From assembly GCA_036435485.1 (NCBI GenBank), contig CM071595.1:105206580-105270579 (forward strand): 64,000 bases of DNA, given 5' to 3'. Position numbers and translations under genes: made by a program. A model generated the notes under the pieces. It was not told the DNA's origin. It made no database searches and saw only the letters and a program-made list of their open reading frames with translations. Below are positions 10,885 to 21,429 of this stretch, piece by piece. The stretch comes from Saposhnikovia divaricata. Lineage: Eukaryota; Streptophyta; Magnoliopsida; Apiales; Apiaceae. Position 1 is the stretch's first letter; every line of letters starts with the position of its first letter.

Positions 10885-13859
10885 CTTCGAGTTTCACTGA
10901 AAGGTTAAGGAAAAATAATATCATTGAGCCAATTGCTCAGCAAGTGCATAAACAACAATATAAGACTGGCAAAATAATTCAACTGTAAAGCAAGATATGA
11001 AATCTGCAAATGAACTGTATAAACTGAATCAATATCAAAATAAAATGAGAAGGAATTGGAATATCTGATAAGACGCTACGAGCAACGCTGGGTGATCAGC
11101 CCACGACAGAGCTCCGAACCCGCATATCCAATACGGTGTTCACCAAATATAAGGGGATCCCAGGCACACATTGGCCTATAATAGTAACATGATTTGGACC
11201 GGCGCCTCGGTCAAAGTAACATTCCATCCAATTCCAATTAGGTCAAACAATGTTTATCAAATTCAATTCATCTCAAAGAAACAAGAATATCAATGTCATA
11301 TCAAGTTGCTAATAAGCATGAATAGGATTCTCGGATTTCAAATGAATGATTTTCAGATTTCGAATAAATGACAAGGCAAAGTGAAGAAAGTCAATCATTC
11401 TAAATTCTTGGGAGTTGGGATTCTGTTTAGTATAACTTGGTTAAGTCAGGAAAGGTTGATTCAAGAAAGTTTAATCACGAAAGGTTAATCAAGAATCAAC
11501 AATTGTTTTTAGATAGAACGAGTTTAAGTACAAGAAGATATTTAAGGAGTTGGTTCAAGAATTCAAGAATTCGATAAGGTTATAAAAAGGTTTTCCAAGA
11601 AATATGATTATCGATTAGCAAGTCAAGTCAAGTTCAGGGGATATGAAATCAATCACAAGGTATATGACAATAATAAGGTCGGAAAGAACTAGTTTGTAAC
11701 AAACTAACAATTCAATATCTCATGGCATTCATCATATGGTAACAATAAGGTTGGATAGTACACTTGCCTTAAATCACGAGATCAAACTAGATAGCGTCCT
11801 CCTTAATCGGTTCCTTGCCAGGCCTCCTACTCGGACCTATAATAATGATAATAAACAATATCTTATTTTCCCCTCTTTTGTTCACATATCACAAAGCAAT
11901 CCTAATAATGCTAACGCCCCAACGATATAACCATGTTATACACATACATTTATACATGTAAACACATAAGTCATGTAAGTCACTTAGCACGTAATTCACT
12001 TAACATACAATGTAGTATGATATAGTACTATAATGATTCTACGACTTAACATTGGAGATGTGCCTTCAGGGTTTTGGAAATCACTTATTATATTTTTAGA
12101 AATTTCGGCGGCATCTCCTTTGTATAGTCGTCAAACCATACCGAATATAATCGGTCTCAATCAATCACAAAGCAACACAATGCACCTCCAAAGTCTACAT
12201 CTCCATCAATATCGACTACTACTAATCACCAAGCAACTCTAAGTCAACCTAATATCTCCATGACAACTCATTATACAATTCATAATTCAAATTCACATTG
12301 CAATTCAATTATGTAAACAATTTAATTCATGTAACAATTTAATCAATTAACACTTAAACAATTCAAGCAAGTACTTACAATTATTCACACAAGTCCCACA
12401 ATCTCTCTTCTCTTCCTCCCTCTCTCGGCCTCTCGGCCTCTCTCTCTCCCTCTCCTCTCTCTCTCGGCTTCTCCCTCTCTCCCTCTCTATTCCTCCCTCT
12501 CGGTCTCTCTCCCTCCTCCATCAATCTCTCTCGGCCTCTCCCTCTTCTCCACCAACAATCACATACAAAACCCTCACAATGACATACACCATTACTTACA
12601 CACATAATTTTGATCAACAATGAAAATTATCACAACTCATCATCACTAACTTGTAAACTCACACTAAAATCAAATTATAAATTCAACCCATCAAATTCAT
12701 AACATTTAATTATCAAAATCATAAACCCTTTTTGATTTATACCTACTAACAAACATCAATTTACAATACACACAAACCCACATCTTGTAAACTCAATTAA
12801 ACTCAATCCCATCATCAATCTCAACATAATAACTTATAAAAACTCACATGCATACATATACCACTTAGTAATTATACAAAATCATCAAATAAACACATGC
12901 ATGTAACCCTTGGTTCTCTTTTTGATCATGGCCGAAGGTTAGGGTTCCCCGGAGAGCCCGAAAATGCATGGGTCTCTATCAAGGAGTAACACCCAATCAA
13001 AAACACCCACAAAACTAACCTTTGAAGCTTGATTTTCGAAAACCCTAATTTGAAAAGTGGTGAAAATCGAAATTAAAAGATAAGGGGTTGTAGAAGATGA
13101 AGAGAGGAGTATTTTTATCTATGACACTTAATAGTTTTGATGGAGAAATTACCTTGAACAAAGCTTGAGAATCAATGGAGGTTTAGAGATTTTTGAGAGA
13201 AAAGAGAGAGATGAAGACACGGGGGGGGGGGGGGGGTGCTCGGCCGAATGAAAAAAAATAAGGGGAGGGGAGGGTTTTTGTCTAGCCTACACACACACAC
13301 ATATAATTTAATTACATTTTAATGATACATCTTTTAATCAAATGAAAGACTTGTAAAAATAATTCTATTTACAAGATATTTTGGATCCAAAAATAATTTA
13401 TTGACACATAAAATTAAAATATGGAATTCTCTTCCTCAATATATTTTTAAAACATTTTTAAAATCATTTTATGAAAAGATTTGAATTTTACAAGTTTTAA
13501 TATTTTAAAAAGGAAAATAATTGGAAAAATCCTTGTAAAATATTTTAATGCGAAAATAAATTAAACTTTTATTTTTAAAAAGTCTTTAAATGCATAAAGA
13601 TAATAAAACAAGAATTTTCATGATTTTTACTAACTCCCATAATTTTACAAAAATGTTTAAGTGAACAAAAATCATGTTTTAACATTTAAAAGCTATACAG
13701 AATTTTAATAAAATTTCACGTCAACACAGCTAGCAATTAGACACGTAACATATATTCAAAATCACACAAACATGTAATGACTCATCAATTAAGGCACATA
13801 ATAATATTTTAAATGCCAAATAATATTATTTAAATAGTACGAAATTCCCAGATATTACA
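10570..13859 (-). repeat. 5' LTR of Tekay-1
   Basis: 3290-bp promoter LTR. In sense order: U3 of about 0.6 kb, a probable TATA-like AATTATATG near 13300, a pyrimidine-rich predicted first exon containing a C16 run (G16 on plus, 13221-13236), then a donor-like CAAG/GTAATT with GT at 13152-13151. About 2.25 kb later comes an acceptor TTTCAG at 10898-10897 before an 84-nt exon 10896-10813, which ends CCAG/GTAGAAG. The LTR ends at 10570. A GA-rich low-complexity stretch (12394-12560, CT-rich on plus) lies in the predicted intron. The exon assignments are predictions. Confidence 0.9.
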
Positions 13860-14067
13860 ATCCAGATGATAGGAATCACTCAAATGATCTTTAATTCGAA
13901 GTTCGAATTCTGTTTCTAGTTTAAGTTCTTTGTATTGTTTTCATGTAAATTTCAATTGTAAATTATTCAAGACTGTAATGTTAATTATCTTTTCTCGTCT
14001 CATTGTTTAGTTGAGTTATCCTTCATTAATTTGAATGTCATTGTTAGACAATCAAATTGGGGGAGAT
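13860..14067 (+). mobile_element. Copia A, 3' untranslated region and polypurine tract
   Basis: Continuation of copia A to the right of Tekay-1, beginning with the duplicated ATCCA. It is AT-rich untranslated sequence ending in AAATTGGGGGAGAT (14054-14067), the polypurine tract immediately before the 3' LTR. SIRE-type elements have a tract of this form. Confidence 0.8.
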
Positions 14068-14620
14068 TGAAAGGCAGAGTGTGTAAACTTGTAACACTAT
14101 AACTAATGTAACTCAAACTAAAGGAAAAGATACTTAACCAGAAGACAATCAAGAACAAGAAGTCACAAGAAATCAACACTAAATGAAGACAAGGTAATTG
14201 ATACAATTCAACATGTTAACTATGATCAATCCAAGAAGAAATCATTGAGAGAAGTTCAAGTCAAAGTTGTTCATGCCTCAGTGATTTGGAAAGCCAAGAA
14301 TCAAGATCATAACTATCAGTATCAATAAGACCAATTGATTTCAAGTGAACAAGAAGGAAAGCAAATATTGGAAAGCCACATTTCTAATTGGATATGGTAA
14401 ATTATTCAAGAAGCAAAAACCCTATCAAGACTAGTCACTTATGAACCAGACCGTTGCATCAAGTGTCAGGACATTGATAGCAAGTTTATGTCAGTAATAA
14501 AGATCCATATTCAAGAGCTTGGTGAAGAATAAAGAAGACATGAAGATATCACAAGTTCAAGATGTGCATTGAAGTTTCAAGTTGAAGACCAGAATATTTT
14601 CTAAGTACTAAATATTCTAG

Positions 14621-14712
14621 ATGGCCAAGTAGAAGTTTCTAAGTAGAAGTTCTACTTAGAACTTCGAGATGGCTAAGTAGAAATTCTCAAGTAGAAGTTC
14701 TACTTAGAGTGC
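14621..14712 (+). repeat. 48-bp direct repeat with palindromes in copia A U3
   Basis: Units begin at 14621 and 14669. Each carries two copies of AAGTAGAA (14627, 14641, 14675, 14689), the second forming the palindrome AAGTAGAAGTTCTACTT (14641-14657 and 14689-14705). It lies 140-225 bp upstream of the TATA box, where retrotransposon enhancers usually sit. Confidence 0.85.
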
Positions 14713-14846
14713 AGCTTCAACATGACACATGGCATCTTCTGATTGGCAGATTTCCAAGCTTTCAAGATAAGGCAAGATTTATGTGGACATCATTGGGCCA
14801 CGTACATCTTAGTCTTTGAAGACTACAGGACATAGATTACATGTAG

Positions 14847-14854
14847 TATAAATA
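14847..14854 (+). promoter_or_regulatory. TATA box of copia A LTR
   Basis: TATAAATA in a GTAGTATAAATAG context, placed in the last third of the LTR as expected for the U3/R boundary. Confidence 0.65.
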
Positions 14855-15122
14855 GAAGTACTTGTGTAATGTTTTAGTTAGTGAGCAATTCTAGAGAAAA
14901 ACACAAGAGAAAAAGAGAGAGTGCATTCACAGAGCTTAGTATCATTCACTTCTCTCTCAACTTCTGTTATACTTTGTAATGAATGTTGTAGCAACCCTTT
15001 CAAGTTATATATAAGACATATATTCCTTGAATCTGTGTGTTCATTTATTGCATCGTATTTATTGCTTCTCATATTCGAAAAGTTGTATTCACCCCCCCTC
15101 TACAACACATTTGGACCTAACA

Positions 15123-15613
15123 GAAACTGGCCTGAGGAACTTCAAATGGTCTTATGGTCTTACAACACTACTCCAAGGTCCACTACCAGAGAGTCTCCCT
15201 TTGTTCTAACCTATGGCTGTGAAGCTATGGTCCCAGTGGAAGTCGGGACAGGGTCCTACCGGAGGGACAATTTCAGTCAAGAGTCAAATGAAATAAATCA
15301 GAGGTTGGCCCTAGATATGGTAGAAGAAACCCGGGCTACCGCCCAGCTGAAACTTGCGGCTTATCAGCAGAGGACCCGCAAATACTACAACAACAAGGTA
15401 CGCCCTCGACCCCTCAAGGTTGGCGACCTAGTACTGAGAAGAATGATGCCCAATATGCGGGTTCCCGGGCACGGAGCCTTTGGAGCAAATTGGGAAGGGC
15501 CTTACAAAATAAAGTCTATCTTTTGGGAAGGCACTTACCACCTTGAAGACATGGATGGGAACATTATTCCCCGCGCTTGGAATGCCGAGCACCTAAAAAA
15601 GTACTATCAGTAA
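15123..15613 (+). pseudogene. Integrase C-terminal fragment of Tat-lineage gypsy
   Basis: About 163 codons from the copia A boundary to TAA at 15611-15613. Motifs of the integrase core end and C-terminal domain: WPEELQMVLWSYNTTPRSTT, then FVLTYGCEAMVPVEVG, a basic helix region (YQQRTRKYYNNKVRPR) and the GPYKI-type fold near the end (FGANWEGPYKI). In the intact element it is the end of pol, acting in insertion of cDNA. It ends AEHLKKYYQ without a chromodomain, unlike the Tekay elements here. The frame happens to stay open leftward into the copia LTR to 14921, but that part is not integrase. Confidence 0.9.
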
Positions 15614-15983
15614 GACTCTTTTCAGAGCAAACGTAGGCCTCTTTCAGGCTTAGGATAAATAAAGGCAACCTACTAGTTGTGGTTGCGTCATTTCCCTTTC
15701 AGTTCTTAGGATTTCATGATTTTCAGTAGATGCCCGGGGGTAGTGGATGCACACCCCGTCTGGATGAAATTTGATGTAATCGTACTCTTTGATTTTCAGT
15801 AAAAGTAGAAGTTGATTGTTTCCTTTTACATTTACCACTTATAAATATTTTCAGAAAGATATGTAAGACCAACAAGCATAGTTCTACATGGCAGCCAGGC
15901 TACCATCCAGAACTAGGGGGTAGTAGTGGATACACCTCTCAGCTTAACAGGTTGAAATTATTAGAATTTTAAAATTTTCTTTA
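15614..15983 (+). other. Tat 3' region with two extra polypurine-like motifs
   Basis: Non-coding sequence after pol. It contains GCCCGGGGGTAGTGGATGCA (starting 15731) and CTAGGGGGTAGTAGTGGATA (starting 15912). These resemble the true polypurine tract AACCGGGGGGTAGT at 21416-21429. No reading frame of note. Confidence 0.6.
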
Positions 15984-16740
15984 CCAGACATGTACAGAAC
16001 CTTGAGTGGTTCACATGGCTTACTTGGTTATCAGGGCATGTATGGAACCCTATTCGGCATACATGGTTCCCTTCATTACTTGGGCTTGTGTGGTACCCTG
16101 TTCGGCACACTTGGATCCCTTCAACACCAGACATGTACAGAACCTTGAGTGGTTCACATGGCTTACTTGGTTATCAGGGCATGTATGGAACCCTGTTCGG
16201 CATACATGGTTCCCTTCATTACTTGGGCTTGTGTGGTACCCTGTTCGGCACACTTGGATCCCTTCAATACCAGACATGTACAGAACCTTGAGTGGTTCAC
16301 CTGGCTTACTTGGTTATCAGGGCATGTATGGAACCCTGTTCGGCATACATGGTTCCCTTCATTACTTGGGCTTGTGTGGTACCCTGTTCGGCACACTTGG
16401 ATCCCTTCAATACCGGACATGTACAGAACCTTGAGTGGTTCACCTGGCTTACTTGGTTATCAGGGCATGTATGGAACCCTGTTCGGCATACATGGTTCCC
16501 TTCATTACTTGGGCTTGTGTGGTACCCTGTTCGGCACACTTGGATCCCTTTAACACCCGACATGTATGGAACCTTGAGTGGTTCACATGGCTTACTTGGT
16601 TATCAGGGCATGTATGGAACCTTGTTCGGCATACATGATTCCCTTCATTACTTGGGCTTGTGTGGTACCTTGTTCGGCACACTTGGATCCTTTTCAATAT
16701 GAGACATGTGCGTAACCTTGAGTGGTTCACATATCTCACT
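15984..16740 (+). repeat. 143-bp tandem array, five units plus a partial
   Basis: Units start at 15984, 16127, 16270, 16413 and 16556, and a shortened degenerate unit starts near 16699. Units differ at few positions. Each unit is itself three related parts of about 48 bp, beginning AGAACCTTGAG, AACCCTGTTCGGCATAC and TACCCTGTTCGGCACAC. Because 143 is not a multiple of three, open frames cycle through all phases; the long plus and minus ORFs over it are therefore repeat artefacts. Tandem repeats in the 3' region of Tat/Ogre-like elements are known sources of satellites. Confidence 0.95.
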
Positions 16741-17655
16741 TAGCCAATAATCGTGTATGAAATCATGACTGACATACATTAATTATTCAATCATCAGCCT
16801 ATGTGGTTACAAGAGTTAACCCATATGGATTACCAAATACCATACAAACACGGCCTTACAGGAATGGCTTACATGGCATCACCACATATGATTCATTAAT
16901 TGGGACTCCCGGAACAAAGGTTTCCAGGCTGAGCCTCCGGCATCCAGGCTACCGGATATGGGCTACCGGCCAAGGGGCTCCCGGAGTCAGTTCCCACCTT
17001 CGTGCTCCCAGATATAATAGGTTTACCGGACGGTACCCCCATACCCATAGTGGTAACCACGCAGACTAAGGTACAAGTAGTTCACCATTTACGTGACTGC
17101 TTATCCAGGTACACGCAGTCATCGCTTCTCAAGTACATTTCCATGTTATGTTACCATGCTATCATTCAATTCCTGATTCATGATTTATCATTTATTTCGT
17201 TTAATCAGCGTGAATATGGCATACATCCTCTAAATACTCGTATAAACTTGTATTAGGATCAACACCCAGAGTCACACTATCCATTAGAGTTCGACAGTAA
17301 TATTCGGTCGCGAGTTGTTTTAAGTTAAGGCATCACTCGTCCCACTTAGCAGATTTAAGGCTTTTTAGTTGAGTTAGTGAACTTCATTGCCATTAAGGAA
17401 AACAAGTCTGGCATCTAAGGCATAACCAATTATAGTACAATAATTATACTTACCATAGAAAGAATTAGGTAATAAAACAAACATGCATTTGAGGAATAAA
17501 ACCAGTTCAAGAGCACCAGGGCCCCGTGGCCGTGAAACAGTTAAGTTACGAATCCAAAAATACACGTGTGGAGCGTTATAGAAGCCCACCCCCTTAGTTA
17601 AAACCATAAGTTCATAAAACCAACTGGATAAAATTTTTCATAACCAAAAAAGAAG
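16741..17655. other. Tat 3' region, non-coding, with TACCGG-rich patch
   Basis: No gene seen. Bases 16900-17050 are unusually GC-rich, with several TACCGG or ACCGG words and the string ACCGGACGGTACCCCCA (from 17030). The Tat LTR has the near copy ACCGGGCGGTACCCCCA (from 21697), so this patch may be a relic of LTR-like sequence. The rest is AT-rich. Confidence 0.5.
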
Positions 17656-20600
17656 TTACTGAGAGGCAGAAGGGTCTTTGGTAGCCTTAGAGCCAGGGGA
17701 ATCCTCGACAGGGTCAACCTTCTTAGTGGAATCGCCTGTAGTAACCTCAACCACGTCCGTGGGAGCCTCAACCCTGGTAGCCTGTGCATCTTCGATATCA
17801 TCTTGTTGGATAGCTGATGACTTGGAGACCCCTTTGGTGACGGGAACTTGGGACTTGGCAGCCTCAGCCTTGAAACTTTCCACCTGCTTTACCGCGTCTT
17901 CACCCATGAGCGCCCAGTCAAGATTCGGCATCACCTTCCAAGTAGCCTTCAAGTAATCATTGACCCCTTTGGTGAACCCCAGCTTGTACCTCTCAGGGAG
18001 TACCTCCTTCATTTTTCTCGCGGAAGCCTGAAGAGTATCCACTTGCACCTTCAATTCTCCAATCTCAGTGGCATGGACAGCCACCAACTCTTCCTTCTCC
18101 TTATCTTGAGCAAAAACTAGCCTACCAAATTTTCTCCTTCGTTACCACGGAGATCTCAGTCTTCAACTTTTTATTAGCATCAGCGAGCTTCTTTCTTTCC
18201 CCTTCAACAGTTTCGAGATCATATTTTGCCTGCTTAAGGTCCTCCTTTAACTTCATGTCACCACGAGTAGCCGCTACCAGCTGGTTACCGATCCTCATCT
18301 GATGAAACAGATTCTCCCCAGAAGAATATAGCATAGCCCGTACGGCATCAGAGATCTTGAGCTTGGACCATCCTGAGATGACCTCCAAGGGGTTCTGCCC
18401 TTCGGTTAACCTGTGGAATTGTTGAATCTCTTGTGGTATGCTGGGTGACTGTGGCAATTTGACTCTCTTGGAAGACCTAGTTTCTGGGGTAGAAGCCAGG
18501 CTGCCAGAGGCTTGGGAGAACCTTCTCTTATCAGCCGGAGTGGATCCAACCTTCCCAGAAGTAGGAACCTTAGCCTGGGAGATAGGGGTAGCATTGATTG
18601 GGGGTTCCAGTTTCATCAGCTCATCTTCTGGGAACAAATCTTCGTATTTCTCTGAAGGTTGTACAAAGGATGGAACGGTACCAGACACACCTGAAAAGAC
18701 AAGACAGCCAGAATATTAAAAATCATAACATAAATATGCAAAGAGAAATGTGGAAAAAGTGGCCAGTTACAGGATAAACAGTAACTACCATGTAATCGAC
18801 ACACGCAAGGAGGCCCATAAAGATACGGATAAAAACAAATAAAAGCACCAAAGAGAAGTGCGGCACAGTGAGTAAAAAGGTACAAAAGTAGAAAGCGGAA
18901 GCCTAGGTTACCAGGGCTGGAGCGGTCGGTAGCCCCCTTCTCCTCCCAAGCGGTACCGTAAGTATCAGAATTTCTAACAGACACTTCCATCCCCTGGGCA
19001 GGGGGAGAGGGAGCCAGGGGTCTCGTAAATCCCAACCTCACTAAGGTTTCCGGAGTTAACAGACTCTCGCCATCTCCTAAACTAGCTGCCAACCTCATAA
19101 TCTTTTCGGCTCTTTTTGCCTCAGCCCCCTCGAGCAGAGTTTGCGATGGGATCCCTAAATGAGATAATAGATAGTAAAAAGGGGGTAAGAGCTATGTAGA
19201 GAATCAACCAAATAAAGGTTACTAGTAATGAACGAGGGTACCGGATGCTTACCCGGAGTCAGATTCCACTCTTTTCTCACCTCTTCACAATCATAACAAT
19301 ACAAAAACATTTCCATCCAGTCATACATTCCCCGCTTATTTCCCTTAATACATCTCCCTTGCCTGTCGTTCCAGGAGGTGAGGTAAAAAATACCTATCTT
19401 CCTTCCCACACCCTTTAGTTGATAAAAGTACCCTAATTCCCTAGGGTAAGGGGGACAGAAAAGGTTTGATCGTAGAGGATATACATACATGCCGCCACCC
19501 TGAAGGAATTAGGTGACAGTTGCATAGGAGCTATCTCATAGAAGTTCAGCATGTCAACAAAAAACGGATGCATCGGCATAGAGAATCCCAGCTTGAAAAA
19601 GGATGCAGACAGTACCGCATTGGGTATAGCTTGATCAGGTTCAAAGTTGCCAAACCTATGGCACCTCTCACCGGCGGTAGGTACCACCAGGTCGCATCCC
19701 GGATCGCATGATTCCTTCAACCTCGCAAGTCTGTCAACATTCATGGACGAATCTGTATCCTCACAAGAGGGAACAAAACCTGCAGGAACATGGGGCTTTC
19801 GCTCAACCTTTGCCACCAACGGCATCCCAACATTATCATTCTTTTCCGTCACATCATCATTACTGAAGAATGGCTGTTCACCACCTAGCCAAAGATCATT
19901 TATAGTTTTTTCCCTTTCATCAGTGTTGGAACTAACATCAATCCTTTCTGCCTCTCCACCATCCGAATTCGATGAACCGGCCTCCAGGGAAAGGCTAGGA
20001 TACCGGCTGACAATCTCAGCGGACAAGGGATCTATTACTTCTACCTGGGAACGTGTCCTAGAGCTAACTGATGGTTTAGATTCAAGCAGGGGCTGGGAGA
20101 GCAAAAGATTATTAAGATGGGTGGACCCCGAATCAGACGGTTCCCCAGACACGGGTGATAAATATCCTAAACACTGGGAAGACTCCCTCGATGCCGATGA
20201 AAGAGACATCTGCAACCACAAAAGAGGGAGGCAGATTAGTAAGGGGTATTGAAATCGAAAAGTTCAGGGTCGAATAAGGCAACAGCTCCCAGCCACTGAT
20301 GAGGCTACCAGACCAAAATCGATGAGTCAAGACCCGGGGGTAACCATCCACATGGCTGCCTAACCTATTAACCCCACTTTTAGCTAAGCGAAATGGAAAA
20401 AGGCATACAGAGATAAGGTGTAATAAGAATGCCTAAACGAGCAAGTTACGGGTATTAAACCTAGGGTAGCATACCTAAAATGACAATATTCATTGAAATC
20501 AAACATCAAACAAGCTAAATGCATACTAAGAAACGGTCAACAGGGCAACCAAAATACAAATCGCGCCAACCGCTTCGATTCACAACGCCAGATGAAAACT

Positions 20601-20940
20601 CATACATGCATATGTCAATTAAGATTTGTGTATAAAGATCTAACCTATATACGATTCAAGGTCTAGGAATGACAACAAGAATCTATAAGTGGAGATATCA
20701 AATTTGGAAACATCGAAGCCTAGAACACATAATACGCACTAGAAGTATCATTGATTAACTCAATGTGTGCACAAAGAATAAATTAGAGAGCTTGGCATCA
20801 AAACTGAATTGAGAAATTCAGAGGTATACCTGGACGAGATGGAAGGTACGGATGATTGAAACGCCTAAGCCTCCGCCGGATAAGCCTTTGCTGGAAGCTC
20901 TCAAAGAAACCCTTGCTTGCCCAAAAGAGGATGTGGAGAA
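17656..20940 (-). pseudogene. Antisense additional gene of the Tat element, four exons, frameshifted
   Basis: Runs opposite to the element. Model: TATA-like TATATAT at 20971-20978; 5' UTR exon about 20940-20830; intron 20829-20210 (GTATACC...TTGCAG); ATG 20209 as first codon of exon 2 (20209-19253); intron 19252-19155 (GTAAGC...TTTAG); exon 3 19154-18912; intron 18911-18691 (GTAACC...TTTCAG); exon 4 18690-17656, ending SASQ stop. Exons 2-4 join in phase once one base is assumed missing near 19450; a second shift lies near 18121. Exon 2 has a Ser-rich N-terminus and GFSMPMHPFFVDMLNFYEIAP with LSPNSFR, resembling the 'putative gypsy type transposon' domain (PF04195 by memory). Exon 4 is Lys/Glu-rich and coiled-coil-like. 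Role unknown. The two shifts suggest decay. Confidence 0.75.
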
Positions 20941-20970
20941 AAGATAAAATACAAAGGGCTAAGTGAATAG

Positions 20971-20978
20971 ATATATAC
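20971..20978 (-). promoter_or_regulatory. Putative TATA box of the antisense gene
   Basis: Minus-strand TATATAT, about 140 bp before the predicted 5' UTR splice donor at 20829. This would give the antisense gene its own promoter inside the element. Confidence 0.4.
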
Positions 20979-21411
20979 AAACGGAGAGAAAAGAGACGTG
21001 TCCCCTTTGATTAATGAATGTGGCACAGAAAACAAGGTGGAGTGGGAAACGTCCTTTGTGTGGAAAATGGGCTATTTTTTGAATTTATTTTTGTAAAAAC
21101 GGTAGAGTCCCAGCCTGATTCTCCTCCCTTAATAGTTATCATTTTTATCTTCGTAGATTTAAAATGATTAACTTATCCTTAAAACATATAAATTATGAGG
21201 TTTCCGTTCATTGGTAGACCCAATTTTAGCTCTCATGATATTGTTACAAGGAGCCTTCGAATAAACGATAATATTAACTTTGACGTTTACGATAAAGAGT
21301 TTTCAAGGCTAGTACCGTAAAGAATGCTGACTTGACAAGACGGCATAAGCCTGAATCTTCCTAGGAAACGGCACCCTGTGAATATTAGGTTCCCCTTGCA
21401 CACAGTACTTC
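20979..21411. other. Tat spacer between antisense gene and polypurine tract
   Basis: AT-rich sequence without gene, lying upstream of the antisense promoter and just before the element's polypurine tract. Confidence 0.5.
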
Positions 21412-21428
21412 AAGGAACCGGGGGGTAG
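21412..21428 (+). other. Polypurine tract of Tat element
   Basis: AAGGAACCGGGGGGTAG immediately before the LTR start at 21430. Confidence 0.8.
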
Positions 21429-21429
21429 T

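Larger units (their letters stand above)
1651..13859 (-). mobile_element. Tekay-1: complete Ty3/gypsy chromovirus (Tekay-like)
   Basis: A full-length element of 12.2 kb on the minus strand, inserted in copia A. The LTRs are 3292 bp (1651-4942) and 3290 bp (10570-13859), in sense orientation beginning TGTAATATC and ending CCGTCACA. The target duplication ATCCA flanks both ends exactly. A tRNA-iMet primer site lies next to the 5' LTR and a G-rich polypurine tract next to the 3' LTR. One long gag-pol frame with a C-terminal chromodomain places it among chromoviruses. The long LTRs and domain order gag-PR-RT-RH-IN-chromodomain suit the Tekay (Del) clade. By eye I saw three LTR substitutions and a G-run length difference, so the insertion is recent. 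Confidence 0.95.
14068..15122 (+). repeat. 3' LTR of SIRE-type copia A
   Basis: 1055 bp, starting TGAAAGGCAG after the polypurine tract and ending GGACCTAACA at 15122, where gypsy integrase sequence resumes. It holds a tandem 48-bp duplication with palindromes in U3 (14621-14712) and a TATA box TATAAATA at 14847-14854. The other LTR is outside the window, so the ends rest on TG...CA, the polypurine tract and the abrupt change to integrase coding sequence. Confidence 0.8.

Noticed and set aside
14921..15122. Upstream extension of the integrase frame into the copia A LTR.
   Set aside because: The frame is open by chance; the peptide is not integrase and the junction at 15122/15123 is an insertion boundary.
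16006..16702. Several overlapping plus and minus open frames of 67-142 codons over the tandem array.
   Set aside because: They arise because a stop-poor 143-bp unit repeats out of phase; every frame cycles through the same peptides. No start context or domain.
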